Assembly: GCF_027923465.1 (NCBI RefSeq)
Contig: NZ_BRLB01000021.1
Coordinates: forward strand, 31,447 to 95,446
Source: Vallitalea longa
GTDB taxonomy: Bacteria; Bacillota; Clostridia; Lachnospirales; Vallitaleaceae
Direction: 5' to 3'
DNA: 64,000 nt
This document shows positions 42,972 to 53,459 of this stretch, one piece after another. The number at the start of each line of letters is the position of its first letter. Position 1 is the first letter of the stretch. The notes beneath the pieces were generated by a model. The model searched no databases and was not told the origin of the DNA. It saw only the letters and a program-made list of their open reading frames with translations. Position numbers and translations under genes: made by a program.

Positions 42972-43682
42972 ATGGATAAAAATATAAAGACGAATGAACA
43001 AAACAATAAAGATGAAAAAGCCGATCCACAAGAAGTCAAAGAATATGGACAAGTTACAATTGATAAAGAAGATGACAGAATTCATTGTTTAACCATTATC
43101 GGTCAGATAGAAGGTCATGTGTGTCTACCACAGCAAAATAAGACCACGAAATATGAACATGTATTACCACAGCTTGCTTCTATAGAAGAGAGTGATAGTA
43201 TTGATGGGTTGTTATTACTTCTCAATACAGTTGGAGGAGATGTAGAAGCAGGACTAGCTATAGCTGAAATGATAGCTTCATTAAGCAAACCTACTGTTTC
43301 TATAGTTCTTGGTGGAGGACATTCCATTGGAGTACCTCTTGCAGTATCTACGAAGTATTCTTTTATTGTTCCTAGTTCTACAATGACAATACATCCAGTT
43401 AGGATGAGTGGAACGGTGATAGGTGTGCCACAGACGTTTGAATATTTTGATAAGATGCAGGATAGGATAGTAGATTTTGTTACAAGAAATTCTAAAATAA
43501 CAAGAGATAGATTAAAACAACTTATGCTTGATACTGGTAAATTGGCAAAAGATGTAGGAACAATAATTGTTGGTGAAGAGGCTGTTGAGGAAGGTATAAT
43601 AGATGAATTAGGCGGAATTGATAAAGCTATAAAGAAATTATATGAAATGATTGAGGAGAATAAAAAAGAAGGTGAAGATTAA
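42972..43682 (+). CDS. tepA: ClpP-like serine protease, TepA/YmfB type
   Basis: 236-residue ClpP/crotonase-fold protease. [11 protein letters not shown] holds the nucleophile Ser and TIHPVR the catalytic His, and the core begins [20 protein letters not shown]. The N-terminal ~35 residues are charged and variable. In Bacillus the related TepA/YmfB is next to ylzJ and spoIIIE, and the same order is kept here. An AAGGGCG ribosome-like site precedes the ATG. Confidence 0.88.
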   Translation: MDKNIKTNEQNNKDEKADPQEVKEYGQVTIDKEDDRIHCLTIIGQIEGHVCLPQQNKTTKYEHVLPQLASIEESDSIDGLLLLLNTVGGDVEAGLAIAEMIASLSKPTVSIVLGGGHSIGVPLAVSTKYSFIVPSSTMTIHPVRMSGTVIGVPQTFEYFDKMQDRIVDFVTRNSKITRDRLKQLMLDTGKLAKDVGTIIVGEEAVEEGIIDELGGIDKAIKKLYEMIEENKKEGED

Positions 43683-43882
43683 TGTATTATTCTATAATAC
43701 CTTATGAACAATTATATCCTACAACAGAAGATGAATATAAATATGAAGAGTTGAATTATAACGGTAATACTGTACAAGTATATAAAAAAGATGACAAATA
43801 TATAATAAAAAGAGTCATATCTACTGATTTAAAAGTATATCTTAATAAGGAACTAAGTCCCGGAAGTGAGTTGAAAATGTGA
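43682..43882 (+). CDS. YlzJ-like small protein
   Basis: 66 residues (start [13 protein letters not shown], charged Tyr/Lys-rich). Length and place between tepA and the SpoIIIE-type gene match YlzJ-like proteins, whose function is unknown. Its ATG overlaps the tepA stop by one base, so it is translationally coupled. Confidence 0.75.
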   Translation: MYYSIIPYEQLYPTTEDEYKYEELNYNGNTVQVYKKDDKYIIKRVISTDLKVYLNKELSPGSELKM

Positions 43883-43960
43883 TAGTGTTTAGATTCATGG
43901 GTTGAAATAATGTGACAAAAGGGTTAAAATATAACATGCATAGATATGAGGGGGATTTTT

Positions 43961-44833
43961 ATGTCATTTTTTGAAGCGATTCTTATGGGAATCGTTCAAG
44001 GTTTAACTGAATTTCTACCTATTAGTAGCTCGGGGCATTTAGCTATATCAAGACATATATTGGACCTTCAACTGGACAACATTTTATTTGAGGTACTACT
44101 ACATTTTGGAACTCTGATTGCAATAATTGCAGTATATTCCAAAGATGTATTGGAATTAATCATTAATGGACTGAAAATAATAGGTCGTTGCTTCAAATAC
44201 ATAATTACAAGTGTACAGAATTTAATCTACAACGATAACAAAAAAATTCCAAAGATCATCAAGGATGATAAAAGCAAGTTTGTTATACTTATCATTGTTG
44301 CTAGCATACCAACAGCTATTATAGGGCTTGTATTGGAAAAGGTTATCATAAAATCATTTGATATCTTGTTAGTACCAGGTATATGCTTGATAGTTACTGG
44401 ATTTTTGCTTCAATCAACTAATAAGTTAAAAACAGGAACTAAAAAAGAAGGTAAAACATCTTATAAAGATGCTATTATAATAGGTGCATTTCAAGGTTTT
44501 GCTGGACTTCCGGGTATATCTCGGTCTGGTTCTACCATTGTTGCTTCACTGTTAAGAGGACTTAGCAGGGAGTTTGCTGTAAAATTTTCATTTTTAATGT
44601 CTTTACCAGCTGTGGTTGGGGCAATGATATTACAGTTAAGGGATTTACCTATGGAATCAATAGAAGCAGTTATTTCTGCGCCATATATAATAGGTATGGC
44701 TGTATCAGCTTTAGTTGGTTATCTATGTATCAAATTTTTAATCAAGTTGATTAAGAATAACAAATTGCATTATTTTGCATATTACTGTTTTGCAGTTGGT
44801 ATAATTGTAATAATCGCATATTTTGTTAATTAG
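43961..44833 (+). CDS. uppP: Undecaprenyl-diphosphatase (BacA/UppP)
   Basis: 290-residue membrane phosphatase that regenerates undecaprenyl phosphate for cell-wall and polysaccharide synthesis. The conserved QGLTEFLPISSSGHL is at about residues 14-28, and the second active-site block GAFQGFAGLPGISRSGST lies near 179-196. About seven to eight membrane segments. An ATG at 43946 precedes the GAGGGGGA ribosome site, so the ATG at 43961 is the start. It sits between ylzJ and the spoIIIE-type gene, an uncommon insertion. Confidence 0.95.
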   Translation: MSFFEAILMGIVQGLTEFLPISSSGHLAISRHILDLQLDNILFEVLLHFGTLIAIIAVYSKDVLELIINGLKIIGRCFKYIITSVQNLIYNDNKKIPKIIKDDKSKFVILIIVASIPTAIIGLVLEKVIIKSFDILLVPGICLIVTGFLLQSTNKLKTGTKKEGKTSYKDAIIIGAFQGFAGLPGISRSGSTIVASLLRGLSREFAVKFSFLMSLPAVVGAMILQLRDLPMESIEAVISAPYIIGMAVSALVGYLCIKFLIKLIKNNKLHYFAYYCFAVGIIVIIAYFVN

Positions 44834-44844
44834 ATTAACTTAAT

Positions 44845-44870
44845 AATCATAAATAAGATTTATGGTTTTT
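44845..44870 (+). terminator. Rho-independent terminator after uppP
   Basis: AATCATAAAT (44845-44854) pairs with ATTTATGGTT (44858-44867) with a G-U pair and a 3-nt loop; TTTTT runs to 44870. Confidence 0.7.
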
Positions 44871-44901
44871 CGAATAGACATATGAAAAAGGGGGTAGTGA
44901 T

Positions 44902-47313
44902 ATGGCACCAAAGAAAAAAACATCTACTAAATCTACTAGTAAGAAGACTACAACTAAAAAAAGAACATCTAAGAAAAAAGATGATGACTTGATTTTGAAT
45001 GATCTCAAATATGAAATAATCGCTTTAATATTTTTTGCTTTTTCATTACTCATGTTTGTTAGTGTTTATTTAGATAAGGCAGGGGCATTAGGAAGAATCA
45101 TCAATAACGTTTTTTTTGGATTGTTTGGAGTTAGTTCATACTTAATACCTATATTGATATTTTTAGCATCGTTTTTTAAAATATTCAATAAAGGAAATAA
45201 ATTACTAAATAATCGTATCTACCTAAGTTGTATTTTATTGTTGACGATATCTATTTTTTCACACGTCATATATATAAAAGGAGTTCAGATCATAAAAGTA
45301 AGTGGATTGAATGGATTGTTACCAGCACTGGCTAATTATTATAAATTATCTACTACAAGAGTATCAGGTGGATATTTAGGAGGATTATTTGGTGATTTAC
45401 TTATTTTATTTATAGGGAAAATTGGTACTTACATATTATTAGTGTTGATATTTATAATTCTCATAATATTATTAACACAAAAATCATTATTCAAGTTACT
45501 GAAATCAATTGGTATTAAAGTAAAAGACGGAAGTAAAAATGCAATAGAAAAAACTAGAGAAGCAAGAGAAACTATGATTAAGGAATATGATTCTACTGAA
45601 GAAGTAAATTCCAAGAAAGAAAAAGTTAGTTTCTTAAGTAAAGTTTCCCTAAGCATTGATGATAAACCTGTAGAGGATTTTTTAGAAGAAGATAAGGAAA
45701 ATGATATAAAAGAGAAAAAAGAAGAAGTCGTACATAAAGCTATAGAAGAAAAATATGTACCACCTAAAAATGATGTGAAATCAAGTAAAGTATATGATGA
45801 TAAAGAAAAAAATGTAGAAACGGGTATTATTATAGAAGAAGACACCCAGGCAGAAAAAGTAGAATACAAATTCCCTGCAATCGATTTATTGAAGAAGAAT
45901 CCTCTTAGTGGAAATAAAGGATCAAAAAGCGCAATACTCAAGAATGCAGATAAATTAGAAAAAACTCTTGAAAGTTTTGGAGTCAGAGCAAAGGTACTAA
46001 ATGTAAGTTGTGGACCAACAGTAACTAGATATGAGCTTCAACCGGAACAAGGTGTGAAAGTAAGTAAAATAGTTTCACTATCGGATGATATCGCTCTTAA
46101 TCTTGCAGCATCCGGAATTAGAATTGAAGCGCCTATACCTGGTAAATCAGCTGTCGGTATAGAAGTACCTAACAAGGAAGTTAGTTCAGTATTTCTACGA
46201 GAAGTTATTGATACTAATGAATTCAAACAATTTCCTTCCAATGTAGCTTTTGCTTTAGGTAAAGATATTGCTGGTAAAGTAATCGTGGCAGATATAGCAC
46301 GTATGCCTCATATGCTTATAGCTGGTGCCACTGGTTCAGGTAAAAGTGTATGTATCAATACCCTTATTACAAGTATCATCTATAAATCTACTCCAGAACA
46401 AGTGAAATTGGTGATGATTGACCCGAAAGTAGTAGAACTTAGTGTATATAATGGCATTCCACATCTTTTGATACCAGTTGTAACAGATCCTAAAAAAGCA
46501 GCAGGTGCACTTAACTGGGCAGTCAGTGAAATGTCAGATAGATATAAATTATTTGCAGCATCGAATGTAAGAGACGTAAAAGGTTATAATAAGTTAGTAG
46601 CCAAGAATGGTGAAGGAACTACATTACCACATATTATCATCATTGTAGATGAGTTAGCAGACCTTATGATGGTTGCTCCAAATGACGTGGAAGATGCAAT
46701 TTGTAGATTAGCCCAAATGGCAAGGGCGGCAGGTATCCATTTGATTATTGCTACTCAAAGACCTTCTGTAGATGTAATTACAGGACTAATTAAAGCTAAT
46801 ATTCCATCAAGAATAGCTTTTTCTGTATCTTCAGGTACTGATTCAAGAACTATCATTGATATGAATGGTGCTGAGAAACTTCTTGGAAAGGGAGATATGC
46901 TTTTCTATCCAGTAGGTATACAAAAACCTCTTAGGGTACAAGGTGCTTTCATATCCGATAAAGAAGTTGAACATATTGTAGAATTTCTGAAAGAAAGTCA
47001 GAAAACAATATATAATGATAAGATAATGAAACAGATATCTAGCGGTAAATCAGTTCTTAATAAACAAGCTGACAAAGACGACTATTATAATGATGCATTA
47101 GAATTGGTTATTGAAAAACAGAAAGCTTCAGCTTCTATGATACAAAGAAGATTCAGGGTAGGTTATAATAGAGCTGCTAGAATTGTAGACCAGTTACATG
47201 AATCAGGGATTGTAGGTGGTGAAGAAGGAAGTAAACCTAGAAAAGTTTTAATAACCAAGGAAGAATATGAAGAAATGAAAAACCAAGCTTCTGCAACGTC
47301 TGAAGACAAATAG
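44902..47313 (+). CDS. ftsK: DNA translocase FtsK/SpoIIIE
   Basis: 803-residue membrane-anchored ATP-driven DNA pump that clears chromosomal DNA from the division septum or forespore. A Lys/Thr-rich N-terminus is followed by four membrane segments (~35-200), a charged linker, and the motor with Walker A GATGSGKS (475-482), Walker [14 protein letters not shown], and the C-terminal gamma winged-helix ([20 protein letters not shown]) that reads KOPS/SRS. Neighbours tepA-ylzJ suggest the SpoIIIE role, but FtsK cannot be excluded. GGGGGTAG precedes the ATG. Confidence 0.93.
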   Translation: MAPKKKTSTKSTSKKTTTKKRTSKKKDDDLILNDLKYEIIALIFFAFSLLMFVSVYLDKAGALGRIINNVFFGLFGVSSYLIPILIFLASFFKIFNKGNKLLNNRIYLSCILLLTISIFSHVIYIKGVQIIKVSGLNGLLPALANYYKLSTTRVSGGYLGGLFGDLLILFIGKIGTYILLVLIFIILIILLTQKSLFKLLKSIGIKVKDGSKNAIEKTREARETMIKEYDSTEEVNSKKEKVSFLSKVSLSIDDKPVEDFLEEDKENDIKEKKEEVVHKAIEEKYVPPKNDVKSSKVYDDKEKNVETGIIIEEDTQAEKVEYKFPAIDLLKKNPLSGNKGSKSAILKNADKLEKTLESFGVRAKVLNVSCGPTVTRYELQPEQGVKVSKIVSLSDDIALNLAASGIRIEAPIPGKSAVGIEVPNKEVSSVFLREVIDTNEFKQFPSNVAFALGKDIAGKVIVADIARMPHMLIAGATGSGKSVCINTLITSIIYKSTPEQVKLVMIDPKVVELSVYNGIPHLLIPVVTDPKKAAGALNWAVSEMSDRYKLFAASNVRDVKGYNKLVAKNGEGTTLPHIIIIVDELADLMMVAPNDVEDAICRLAQMARAAGIHLIIATQRPSVDVITGLIKANIPSRIAFSVSSGTDSRTIIDMNGAEKLLGKGDMLFYPVGIQKPLRVQGAFISDKEVEHIVEFLKESQKTIYNDKIMKQISSGKSVLNKQADKDDYYNDALELVIEKQKASASMIQRRFRVGYNRAARIVDQLHESGIVGGEEGSKPRKVLITKEEYEEMKNQASATSEDK

Positions 47314-47377
47314 TAACTAATAGTGAAATGATATCTACATTAATTATGACTAACTTTTATTAGAAGGAGAAATGAAA

Positions 47378-49048
47378 ATGAAAACTGATATTCAAATAGC
47401 TAATGAAGCTAGAATGAAACCTATAAGTGTAATTGCAGAAAAATTAGGTATGACAGATGATGACATTGAATTTTACGGAAAATATAAAGCTAAAATAACT
47501 GATGAATTGTATAAGAAAGTAGAAAATAATCAAGATGGAAAGTTGGTACTCGTTACAGCTATCAATCCAACACCAGCAGGTGAAGGAAAAACTACTACTT
47601 CAGTAGGTCTTGGGCAAGCTATGGGACAATTGGGTAAAAATGCTATTATTGCACTAAGAGAACCTTCACTAGGACCATGTATGGGTATAAAAGGTGGAGC
47701 AGCAGGTGGCGGATATGCACAAGTTGTGCCTATGGAAGATATTAATCTCCATTTTACTGGTGACATCCATGCAGTTAGTATAGCACATAATCTTTTATCT
47801 GCTATGTTGGATAATCACCTACAGCAAGGAAACAAATTAGGTATTGATTCTAGACAGATAGTATGGAAGAGAGTTGTAGATATGAATGATAGAGCTCTCA
47901 GAAGTATTGTAGTTGGTCTAGGTGGTAAAATGCAGGGAGTGCCAAGAGAAGATGGATTTATGATTACTGTCGCATCAGAAGTGATGGCTATATTATGTCT
48001 AGCTACTGATCTAGAAGATCTGAAATCAAGGTTAAGTAGAATTGTGGTTGCTTATACATACAATGGTGAGCCAGTAACAGCTGGAGATTTGAAGGCTCAA
48101 GGAGCAATGACTGCACTACTTAAAGATGCGTTGAAACCTAATCTTGTTCAGACTCTAGAAAATACACCTGCACTTATGCATGGTGGACCATTTGCAAATA
48201 TAGCACATGGATGTAATAGTATCAGAGCAACAAAACTAGCATTGAAATTAAGCGATATCGTTATTACAGAAGCAGGATTCGGTGCTGATCTTGGTGCTGA
48301 GAAATTTTTAGATATAAAATGTAGAAAAGGTAATCTGAAACCAGATGCAATTGTTATTGTTGCAACTATCAGAGCGTTAAAGTATAATGGCGGTATAAGT
48401 AAACAAGAACTTGCGAAACCGGATGTTGATGCAGTCAATAGAGGTTTTGTCAATCTTGAGAAACATATAGAGAATCTTCAGCAATATGGAGTACCTATCA
48501 TTGTTACCCTTAATTCTTTCATAACCGATTCTAAGGAAGAAATAACTTCTGTAAAAGAGAAATGTGAAGCGATGGGTTGTGAATTCGCTATTTCAGAGGT
48601 ATGGGAAAAAGGCGGTAAAGGTGGTATAGAGTTAGCAGAAAAAGTATTGGAAACTCTAGATAATAAAAAAAGTGATTTTAAATTCTTATATGATGAAAAT
48701 GATAGTATAGAAAATAAAATCGATTGTATAGCTACTAAGATATATGGGGCTAATAGTGTTAATTATACTCCAAAGGCTAAAAAATCCATTAAGAGAATAG
48801 TTGATATGGGACTTGATAAATTACCTATATGTATTGCTAAAACTCAATACTCATTTTCTGATAATGCTAAGTTGTTAGGTAGACCAGAAGGTTTTGACAT
48901 AACAGTTAGAGAAGTCAATGTATCAGCTGGAGCAGGATTTATAGTAGCTATAACTGGAAATGTTATGACTATGCCTGGATTACCTAAAGTGCCAGCTGCA
49001 GAAAATATTGATGTAGATAAAAATGGTAAAATAAGTGGATTATTCTAG
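47378..49048 (+). CDS. fhs: Formate-tetrahydrofolate ligase
   Basis: 556-residue enzyme that makes 10-formyl-THF from formate, ATP and THF, in one-carbon metabolism or acetogenesis. [14 protein letters not shown] is the ATP loop at about residues 65-78, and [18 protein letters not shown] is a family motif. Length is that of Fhs. Two in-frame ATGs lie at 47372 and 47378; the second is nine bases after AAGGAG and is chosen. folD follows after 21 bp, giving a C1 pair. Confidence 0.96.
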   Translation: MKTDIQIANEARMKPISVIAEKLGMTDDDIEFYGKYKAKITDELYKKVENNQDGKLVLVTAINPTPAGEGKTTTSVGLGQAMGQLGKNAIIALREPSLGPCMGIKGGAAGGGYAQVVPMEDINLHFTGDIHAVSIAHNLLSAMLDNHLQQGNKLGIDSRQIVWKRVVDMNDRALRSIVVGLGGKMQGVPREDGFMITVASEVMAILCLATDLEDLKSRLSRIVVAYTYNGEPVTAGDLKAQGAMTALLKDALKPNLVQTLENTPALMHGGPFANIAHGCNSIRATKLALKLSDIVITEAGFGADLGAEKFLDIKCRKGNLKPDAIVIVATIRALKYNGGISKQELAKPDVDAVNRGFVNLEKHIENLQQYGVPIIVTLNSFITDSKEEITSVKEKCEAMGCEFAISEVWEKGGKGGIELAEKVLETLDNKKSDFKFLYDENDSIENKIDCIATKIYGANSVNYTPKAKKSIKRIVDMGLDKLPICIAKTQYSFSDNAKLLGRPEGFDITVREVNVSAGAGFIVAITGNVMTMPGLPKVPAAENIDVDKNGKISGLF

Positions 49049-49069
49049 ATAAATAGGGAGGAAATACTT

Positions 49070-49921
49070 ATGAGCACTATCATAATCGATGGTAAAAAAA
49101 CGTCAGGTCAAATTAAAGATGAACTAGCCAATGAAGTAGTTGGACTAAAGGAGAAAGGTGTTGAACCGACTCTTGCAGTTGTTTTAGTGGGTAGTGATCC
49201 TGCATCCCAAGTTTATGTTAAACATAAGAAAAAAGCTTGTGAATATATAGGAATGAGATCATTAGCTTATGAGCTTGATGAAAAAACTACAGAAGAAGCG
49301 CTTCTTGAATTGATCGATGAATTAAATAATAGAGATGATGTACATGGAATATTGGTTCAGTTACCACTTCCTAATCATATAGATGAAGAAAAAATTCTAC
49401 TTGCGATTGACCCATCAAAAGATGTAGATGGTTTTCATCCTTACAGTGTAGGAAACCTAAGTATAGGTAGAGATGGTTTCGTTTCTTGTACACCAGCAGG
49501 TATTATAGAACTGATTAAGAGGTATAATATACAGATAGAAGGTAAAAACTGTGTAGTTATAGGTAGAAGCAACATAGTTGGTAAACCTGTTTCTATGCTG
49601 TTATTAAAAGAGAATGGTACAGTAACTATTTGCCATTCAAGAACAAAAAATATAAAAGAAATATCTAAAAGAGCTGATATATTAGTAGTCGCAATAGGTA
49701 AAGCTAATTTTGTTACAAAAGACTTCGTAAAAGAAGGTGCTACTATTATTGATGTAGGTATGAATAGACTTGAAAACGGAAAATTATGTGGAGACGTAAA
49801 ATTTGATGAGTGTTCACAATTAGCAGGGGCAATAACACCTGTACCAGGTGGCGTAGGTCCTATGACAATTGCAATGCTCATGAAAAACTGTATTAAATCA
49901 GCAACAAATATGTTAAAATAA
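49070..49921 (+). CDS. folD: Bifunctional methylene-THF dehydrogenase/cyclohydrolase
   Basis: 283-residue enzyme that interconverts methylene-, methenyl- and formyl-[17 protein letters not shown] holds the key Lys, [10 protein letters not shown] and [16 protein letters not shown] are family motifs, [18 protein letters not shown] is the NADP-binding motif, and [17 protein letters not shown] is at the C-terminus. GGGAGGAAA supports the ATG. It forms a C1 pair with fhs. Confidence 0.97.
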   Translation: MSTIIIDGKKTSGQIKDELANEVVGLKEKGVEPTLAVVLVGSDPASQVYVKHKKKACEYIGMRSLAYELDEKTTEEALLELIDELNNRDDVHGILVQLPLPNHIDEEKILLAIDPSKDVDGFHPYSVGNLSIGRDGFVSCTPAGIIELIKRYNIQIEGKNCVVIGRSNIVGKPVSMLLLKENGTVTICHSRTKNIKEISKRADILVVAIGKANFVTKDFVKEGATIIDVGMNRLENGKLCGDVKFDECSQLAGAITPVPGGVGPMTIAMLMKNCIKSATNMLK

Positions 49922-49981
49922 ATAATAGCTATCGTAAGCTCACGTAAATTAAAATAACTTGAATACAAAGGAGTGTTCTTA

Positions 49982-51325
49982 TTGAACATAAAAATTTCAT
50001 TTATTTCACTAGGTTGTGATAAGAATCTTGTGGATAGTGAAGTCATGCTAGGATTATTAAGAGACAAAGGATATACATTGATCAATGATGAGAAAGAAGC
50101 AGATGTTATTGTAGTGAATACATGTGGATTTATACAAGATGCAAAAGAAGAGAGCATCGAAACCATTATAGAAATGGGAAAGTATAAAGACACTGGTAAA
50201 TGTAAAGCATTGATTGTAACAGGCTGTTTAGCACAGAGGTATCAAGAAGAACTTGTGAACGGAATGCCGGAAATAGATGCAATTCTTGGAGTCTCTAATT
50301 ATGATAAAGTAATTGAAGCAGTTGAATCAGTACTTAACAATAAAAAATATATTGCTTTTGAAGATAATAGTCATCACCCACAAGATTACATTAATAGAGT
50401 AATCAGTTCAGCAGGTTATTCTACTTATCTAAAAATCGCTGAAGGGTGTGACAATCATTGTACTTACTGTATCATACCTAAAATAAGAGGAAAGATAAAA
50501 AGTAGAACAATAGAGAGTCTTGTTAAGGAGACAGAGTATTTAGCTGAAAATGGTGTGAAAGAACTGATACTAGTCGCTCAAGATACAACAAAATATGGTA
50601 TTGATATTTATGGAGAGAAAAAATTACCAGATCTTCTTAGAGAATTATGCAAAGTTGATGGTATAGAATGGATAAGACTATTATATTGTTATCCAGAAGA
50701 AATAACAGACGAATTGATTGAAGTGATTAGGGATGAAGAAAAAGTACTCAATTATCTGGATATGCCTATTCAACATGCTAATAATGATATATTGAAGAGG
50801 ATGGCAAGAAAAGGTACAAAAGAAATGATTCAAAATGCAATATCAGAACTTAGAAAAAACATACCTGATATATGCCTTAGAACTACACTTATTACAGGTT
50901 TCCCTGGAGAAACAAGAGAACAATTCGAAGATATGAAAAAATTTGTACAAGACATAAGATTCGACCGTCTTGGAGTTTTTGCGTATTCACCAGAAGAAGG
51001 TACTAAAGCTGCATTGTTCGAAGATCAGATAGATGATGAAGTCAAGGAATCAAGAAAAGATGAAATAATGGCGATGCAACAGGGAATATCCAAATCTATA
51101 AATGAAGAATTGGTAGGTAAGGTCTATCCTGTAATTATTGAGGGATATATTCCAGAAGATAGGGTGTATTGTGGAAGGACTTATCGTGATGCTCCTGAAG
51201 TAGATGGCATGATATTTGTAAGTTGTCCCTATGAATTAATATCAGGGGATATTATTAATGTTAAGGTTAGTTCGTCTAATGAATATGATTTAATAGGAGA
51301 GATTACTGATGAATATAGCGAATAA
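49982..51325 (+). CDS. rimO: Ribosomal protein S12 methylthiotransferase
   Basis: 447-residue radical-SAM methylthiotransferase that modifies an Asp of S12. The N-terminal UPF0004 domain has Cys ligands of the auxiliary cluster (FISLGCDKN, VNTCGF, VTGCLAQRY). The radical SAM motif is CDNHCTYC, and a TRAM domain ends the protein. The TTG at 49982 is eight bases after AAAGGAGTG; the GTG inside that ribosome site is rejected. The SLGCDKN form and RimO-type length separate it from MiaB. pgsA overlaps its end by 17 bp. Confidence 0.94.
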   Translation: MNIKISFISLGCDKNLVDSEVMLGLLRDKGYTLINDEKEADVIVVNTCGFIQDAKEESIETIIEMGKYKDTGKCKALIVTGCLAQRYQEELVNGMPEIDAILGVSNYDKVIEAVESVLNNKKYIAFEDNSHHPQDYINRVISSAGYSTYLKIAEGCDNHCTYCIIPKIRGKIKSRTIESLVKETEYLAENGVKELILVAQDTTKYGIDIYGEKKLPDLLRELCKVDGIEWIRLLYCYPEEITDELIEVIRDEEKVLNYLDMPIQHANNDILKRMARKGTKEMIQNAISELRKNIPDICLRTTLITGFPGETREQFEDMKKFVQDIRFDRLGVFAYSPEEGTKAALFEDQIDDEVKESRKDEIMAMQQGISKSINEELVGKVYPVIIEGYIPEDRVYCGRTYRDAPEVDGMIFVSCPYELISGDIINVKVSSSNEYDLIGEITDEYSE

Positions 51326-51842
51326 GTTAACTTTGTTTCGGGTTATATTAATTCCATTTTTTTTACTATCATTATATATAATAGAAGCACCATATGGTAA
51401 TATCATAGGTGTTACAATATTTATAGTTGCTAGTTTAACTGATTTTCTTGACGGGCATTTAGCAAGGTCAAGAAATCTAGTAACTGATTTCGGAAAATTC
51501 ATGGATCCATTGGCAGACAAGCTTTTAGTAGCTTCAGCATTGATTTATTTAGTAGAAGCAAAAGAATTAGCTGCATGGATTGTTATCATAATTATCAGTA
51601 GAGAATTTGTTATTAGCGGATTTCGTTTAGTTGCTGCTAATAAAGGAGTGGTTATCGCTGCAGGTTGGTGGGGTAAGATTAAGACATTTACAACTATGAT
51701 TATGATTATAGTTGTTATCTGTAATTTTAATTTTGAAGGTATAGTCGTTATCGAACAGATACTTATATATGCTTCTCTACTATTTACAGTAATTTCTGCA
51801 CTAGATTATATAACTAAGAACATAAGTATTTTTCATGAATAG
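51309..51842 (+). CDS. pgsA: CDP-diacylglycerol-glycerol-3-phosphate 3-phosphatidyltransferase
   Basis: 177-residue membrane enzyme, first committed step of phosphatidylglycerol synthesis. The CDP-alcohol phosphotransferase motif D-G-x2-A-R-x8-G-x3-D-x3-D is seen as DGHLARS...FGKFMDPLADK (about residues 49-74). About five membrane segments. AGGAGA inside the rimO 3' end supports the ATG and indicates coupled translation. Confidence 0.94.
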   Translation: MNIANKLTLFRVILIPFFLLSLYIIEAPYGNIIGVTIFIVASLTDFLDGHLARSRNLVTDFGKFMDPLADKLLVASALIYLVEAKELAAWIVIIIISREFVISGFRLVAANKGVVIAAGWWGKIKTFTTMIMIIVVICNFNFEGIVVIEQILIYASLLFTVISALDYITKNISIFHE

Positions 51843-51876
51843 TTTGAATTGACTTGGGAAAGAGAGATGGAACCAT

Positions 51877-53106
51877 ATGACTGCTGAAATAATAGCAATT
51901 GGAACAGAATTACTACTTGGAGATATCCTCAATACTAATGCCCAATACTTATCTAGGCAATTAGCAGATATGGGAATTTCAGTTTATTACCAATCAGTTG
52001 TAGGAGATAATGTTGATAGATTAAAAGAAACGTTAAAAAATGCTATGAATAGGACTAGTATCATTATCACAACTGGGGGGTTGGGTCCTACAACTGATGA
52101 TTTATCTAAAGAAACTATAGCAAAATTACTGGATTTACCTCTTGTTGAGCATGAAGAATCAAGAGACAGGATAATAGATTTTTTCAAGAATCGTAACATA
52201 GATATGGCAGAAAATAATTTAAAACAGGCTTATATTCCTAAGGGGGCTATTGTTCTCAAAAATGATAATGGTACAGCTCCAGGGTTTATAGTTAATACCA
52301 AGAAGAACACTATTGTCGTTCTACCTGGACCTCCTAGTGAAATGAAACCTATGTTCGAATCAGAAGTAAAGAAGGAATTGAAGAAATTAAATGAAGGTGT
52401 TATATTATCAAGGACAGTAAAATTATGTGGTATTGGAGAGAGTACAGTAGCTAAGATTTTACAGGATGTGATTGATAAGCAAACCAATCCTACTATTGCT
52501 CCTTATGCAAAAGATGGAGAAGTACATCTTAGGATTACAGCTAAAACCGATAATGAGACTGAAGCTGTTAATTTAATTGATGATATGCAGCAAAAAGTTG
52601 ATGAATACGTTGGCGATTATATATATACTACAGATGAGAAAACTCTAGAAGAGACACTAGTAAGTACATTAAAGGATAAAAATCTTACATTATCTGTAGC
52701 GGAATCTTGCACAGGTGGTATGTTAAGTGGTAGAATAATTAATTGTTCTGGAGTTTCTGAGGTATATAAGGAAGGGCTTATTACCTATTCTAATGAAGCT
52801 AAGATGAAATATCTCGGTGTGAAAGAAGAAACTCTTGCAAAGCATGGTGCAGTTAGTGAAGAAACGGCAAGAGAAATGGTAGAAGGACTTATAAGCAAGT
52901 GTAAAACAGATACCGCTATATCTGTTACAGGTATTGCAGGACCAACAGGAGGTACAGCTCAGAAGCCTGTAGGACTTGTTTATATTGGAGTGCACTATAA
53001 TGGGACCACTACAGTCAAGAAGTGCAACTTTTATGGTAATAGACAAAAAGTTAGAACTAGAGCTGTGGTAGAAGGTCTGATTATGTTATGGAATCTAGTT
53101 AAATAA
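51877..53106 (+). CDS. cinA: CinA, competence/damage-inducible protein with NMN deamidase domain
   Basis: 409-residue protein. The N-terminal MoaB-like domain starts AEIIAIGTELLLGDILNTN and includes TTGGLGPTTDD; the C-terminal CinA domain (~250-409) has SVAESCTGGMLSGRI and VTGIAGPTGGT and probably deamidates NMN. In many Firmicutes cinA directly precedes recA, as here. GAGAGATGG lies in front of the ATG. Confidence 0.95.
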   Translation: MTAEIIAIGTELLLGDILNTNAQYLSRQLADMGISVYYQSVVGDNVDRLKETLKNAMNRTSIIITTGGLGPTTDDLSKETIAKLLDLPLVEHEESRDRIIDFFKNRNIDMAENNLKQAYIPKGAIVLKNDNGTAPGFIVNTKKNTIVVLPGPPSEMKPMFESEVKKELKKLNEGVILSRTVKLCGIGESTVAKILQDVIDKQTNPTIAPYAKDGEVHLRITAKTDNETEAVNLIDDMQQKVDEYVGDYIYTTDEKTLEETLVSTLKDKNLTLSVAESCTGGMLSGRIINCSGVSEVYKEGLITYSNEAKMKYLGVKEETLAKHGAVSEETAREMVEGLISKCKTDTAISVTGIAGPTGGTAQKPVGLVYIGVHYNGTTTVKKCNFYGNRQKVRTRAVVEGLIMLWNLVK

Positions 53107-53365
53107 TCACTATTTAATAAATTACAGGTTAAGTAATATATCCAATATATTTTTAGCCTGTAAAAAATGCCTATATATAAATTAGGAATTAATTAGATTG
53201 ATCGGGAAACGATGAATACCGATCTGGCCTCCAATTAAATTAAAGATAGGATATATATTTTTAAGTCTATTGACTGGTAGGCTTATTTGTTATAGAATTC
53301 TTGGATTAGCGATATCATAGAAAAAACATAATAACATGCTAAATGAAATATTTGTTAAAAATGTG

Positions 53366-53394
53366 TTGACGTAAGTAAAAATATATATTATAAT
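53366..53394 (+). promoter_or_regulatory. recA promoter
   Basis: TTGACG (53366-53371), 17-bp spacer, TATAAT (53389-53394). The expected start is near 53401, inside the LexA box. Confidence 0.9.
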
Positions 53395-53400
53395 TAATAA

Positions 53401-53414
53401 CGAACATAAGTTCG
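53401..53414. promoter_or_regulatory. LexA (SOS) box of recA
   Basis: CGAACATAAGTTCG, a full match to the Gram-positive SOS box (CGAACRNRYGTTYG). It covers the predicted transcription start, so bound LexA would block recA transcription until DNA damage. Confidence 0.93.
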
Positions 53415-53459
53415 GTTGACTTTTAATTTGAAAGGGGGAACCTAGTTAATAGGGCATTT

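Larger units (their letters stand above)
53107..53459 (+). other. 353-bp cinA-recA intergenic region with unassigned structured segment
   Basis: No gene. TTACAGGTTAA (53122-53132) pairs with TTAGCCTGTAA (53153-53163), a cinA 3' hairpin that lacks a following T-run. Further right (about 53190-53245) TTAATT pairs with AATTAA around an inner GATCGG/CCGATC stem separated by a GAAACGATGAATA loop. This cloverless compact fold is not one I recognise as a known riboswitch. The recA promoter and LexA box close the region. Confidence 0.45.

Noticed and set aside
49441..50193. 250-residue minus-strand frame across folD and rimO
   Set aside because: Both sense genes are certain core genes; the antisense frame is a hydrophobic Ser/Phe-rich shadow and lacks a Shine-Dalgarno sequence.
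53165..53300. c-di-GMP or ZTP riboswitch in the cinA-recA gap
   Set aside because: GC-containing core segments look only superficially similar; the conserved motifs are missing and the segment lies upstream of the recA promoter.
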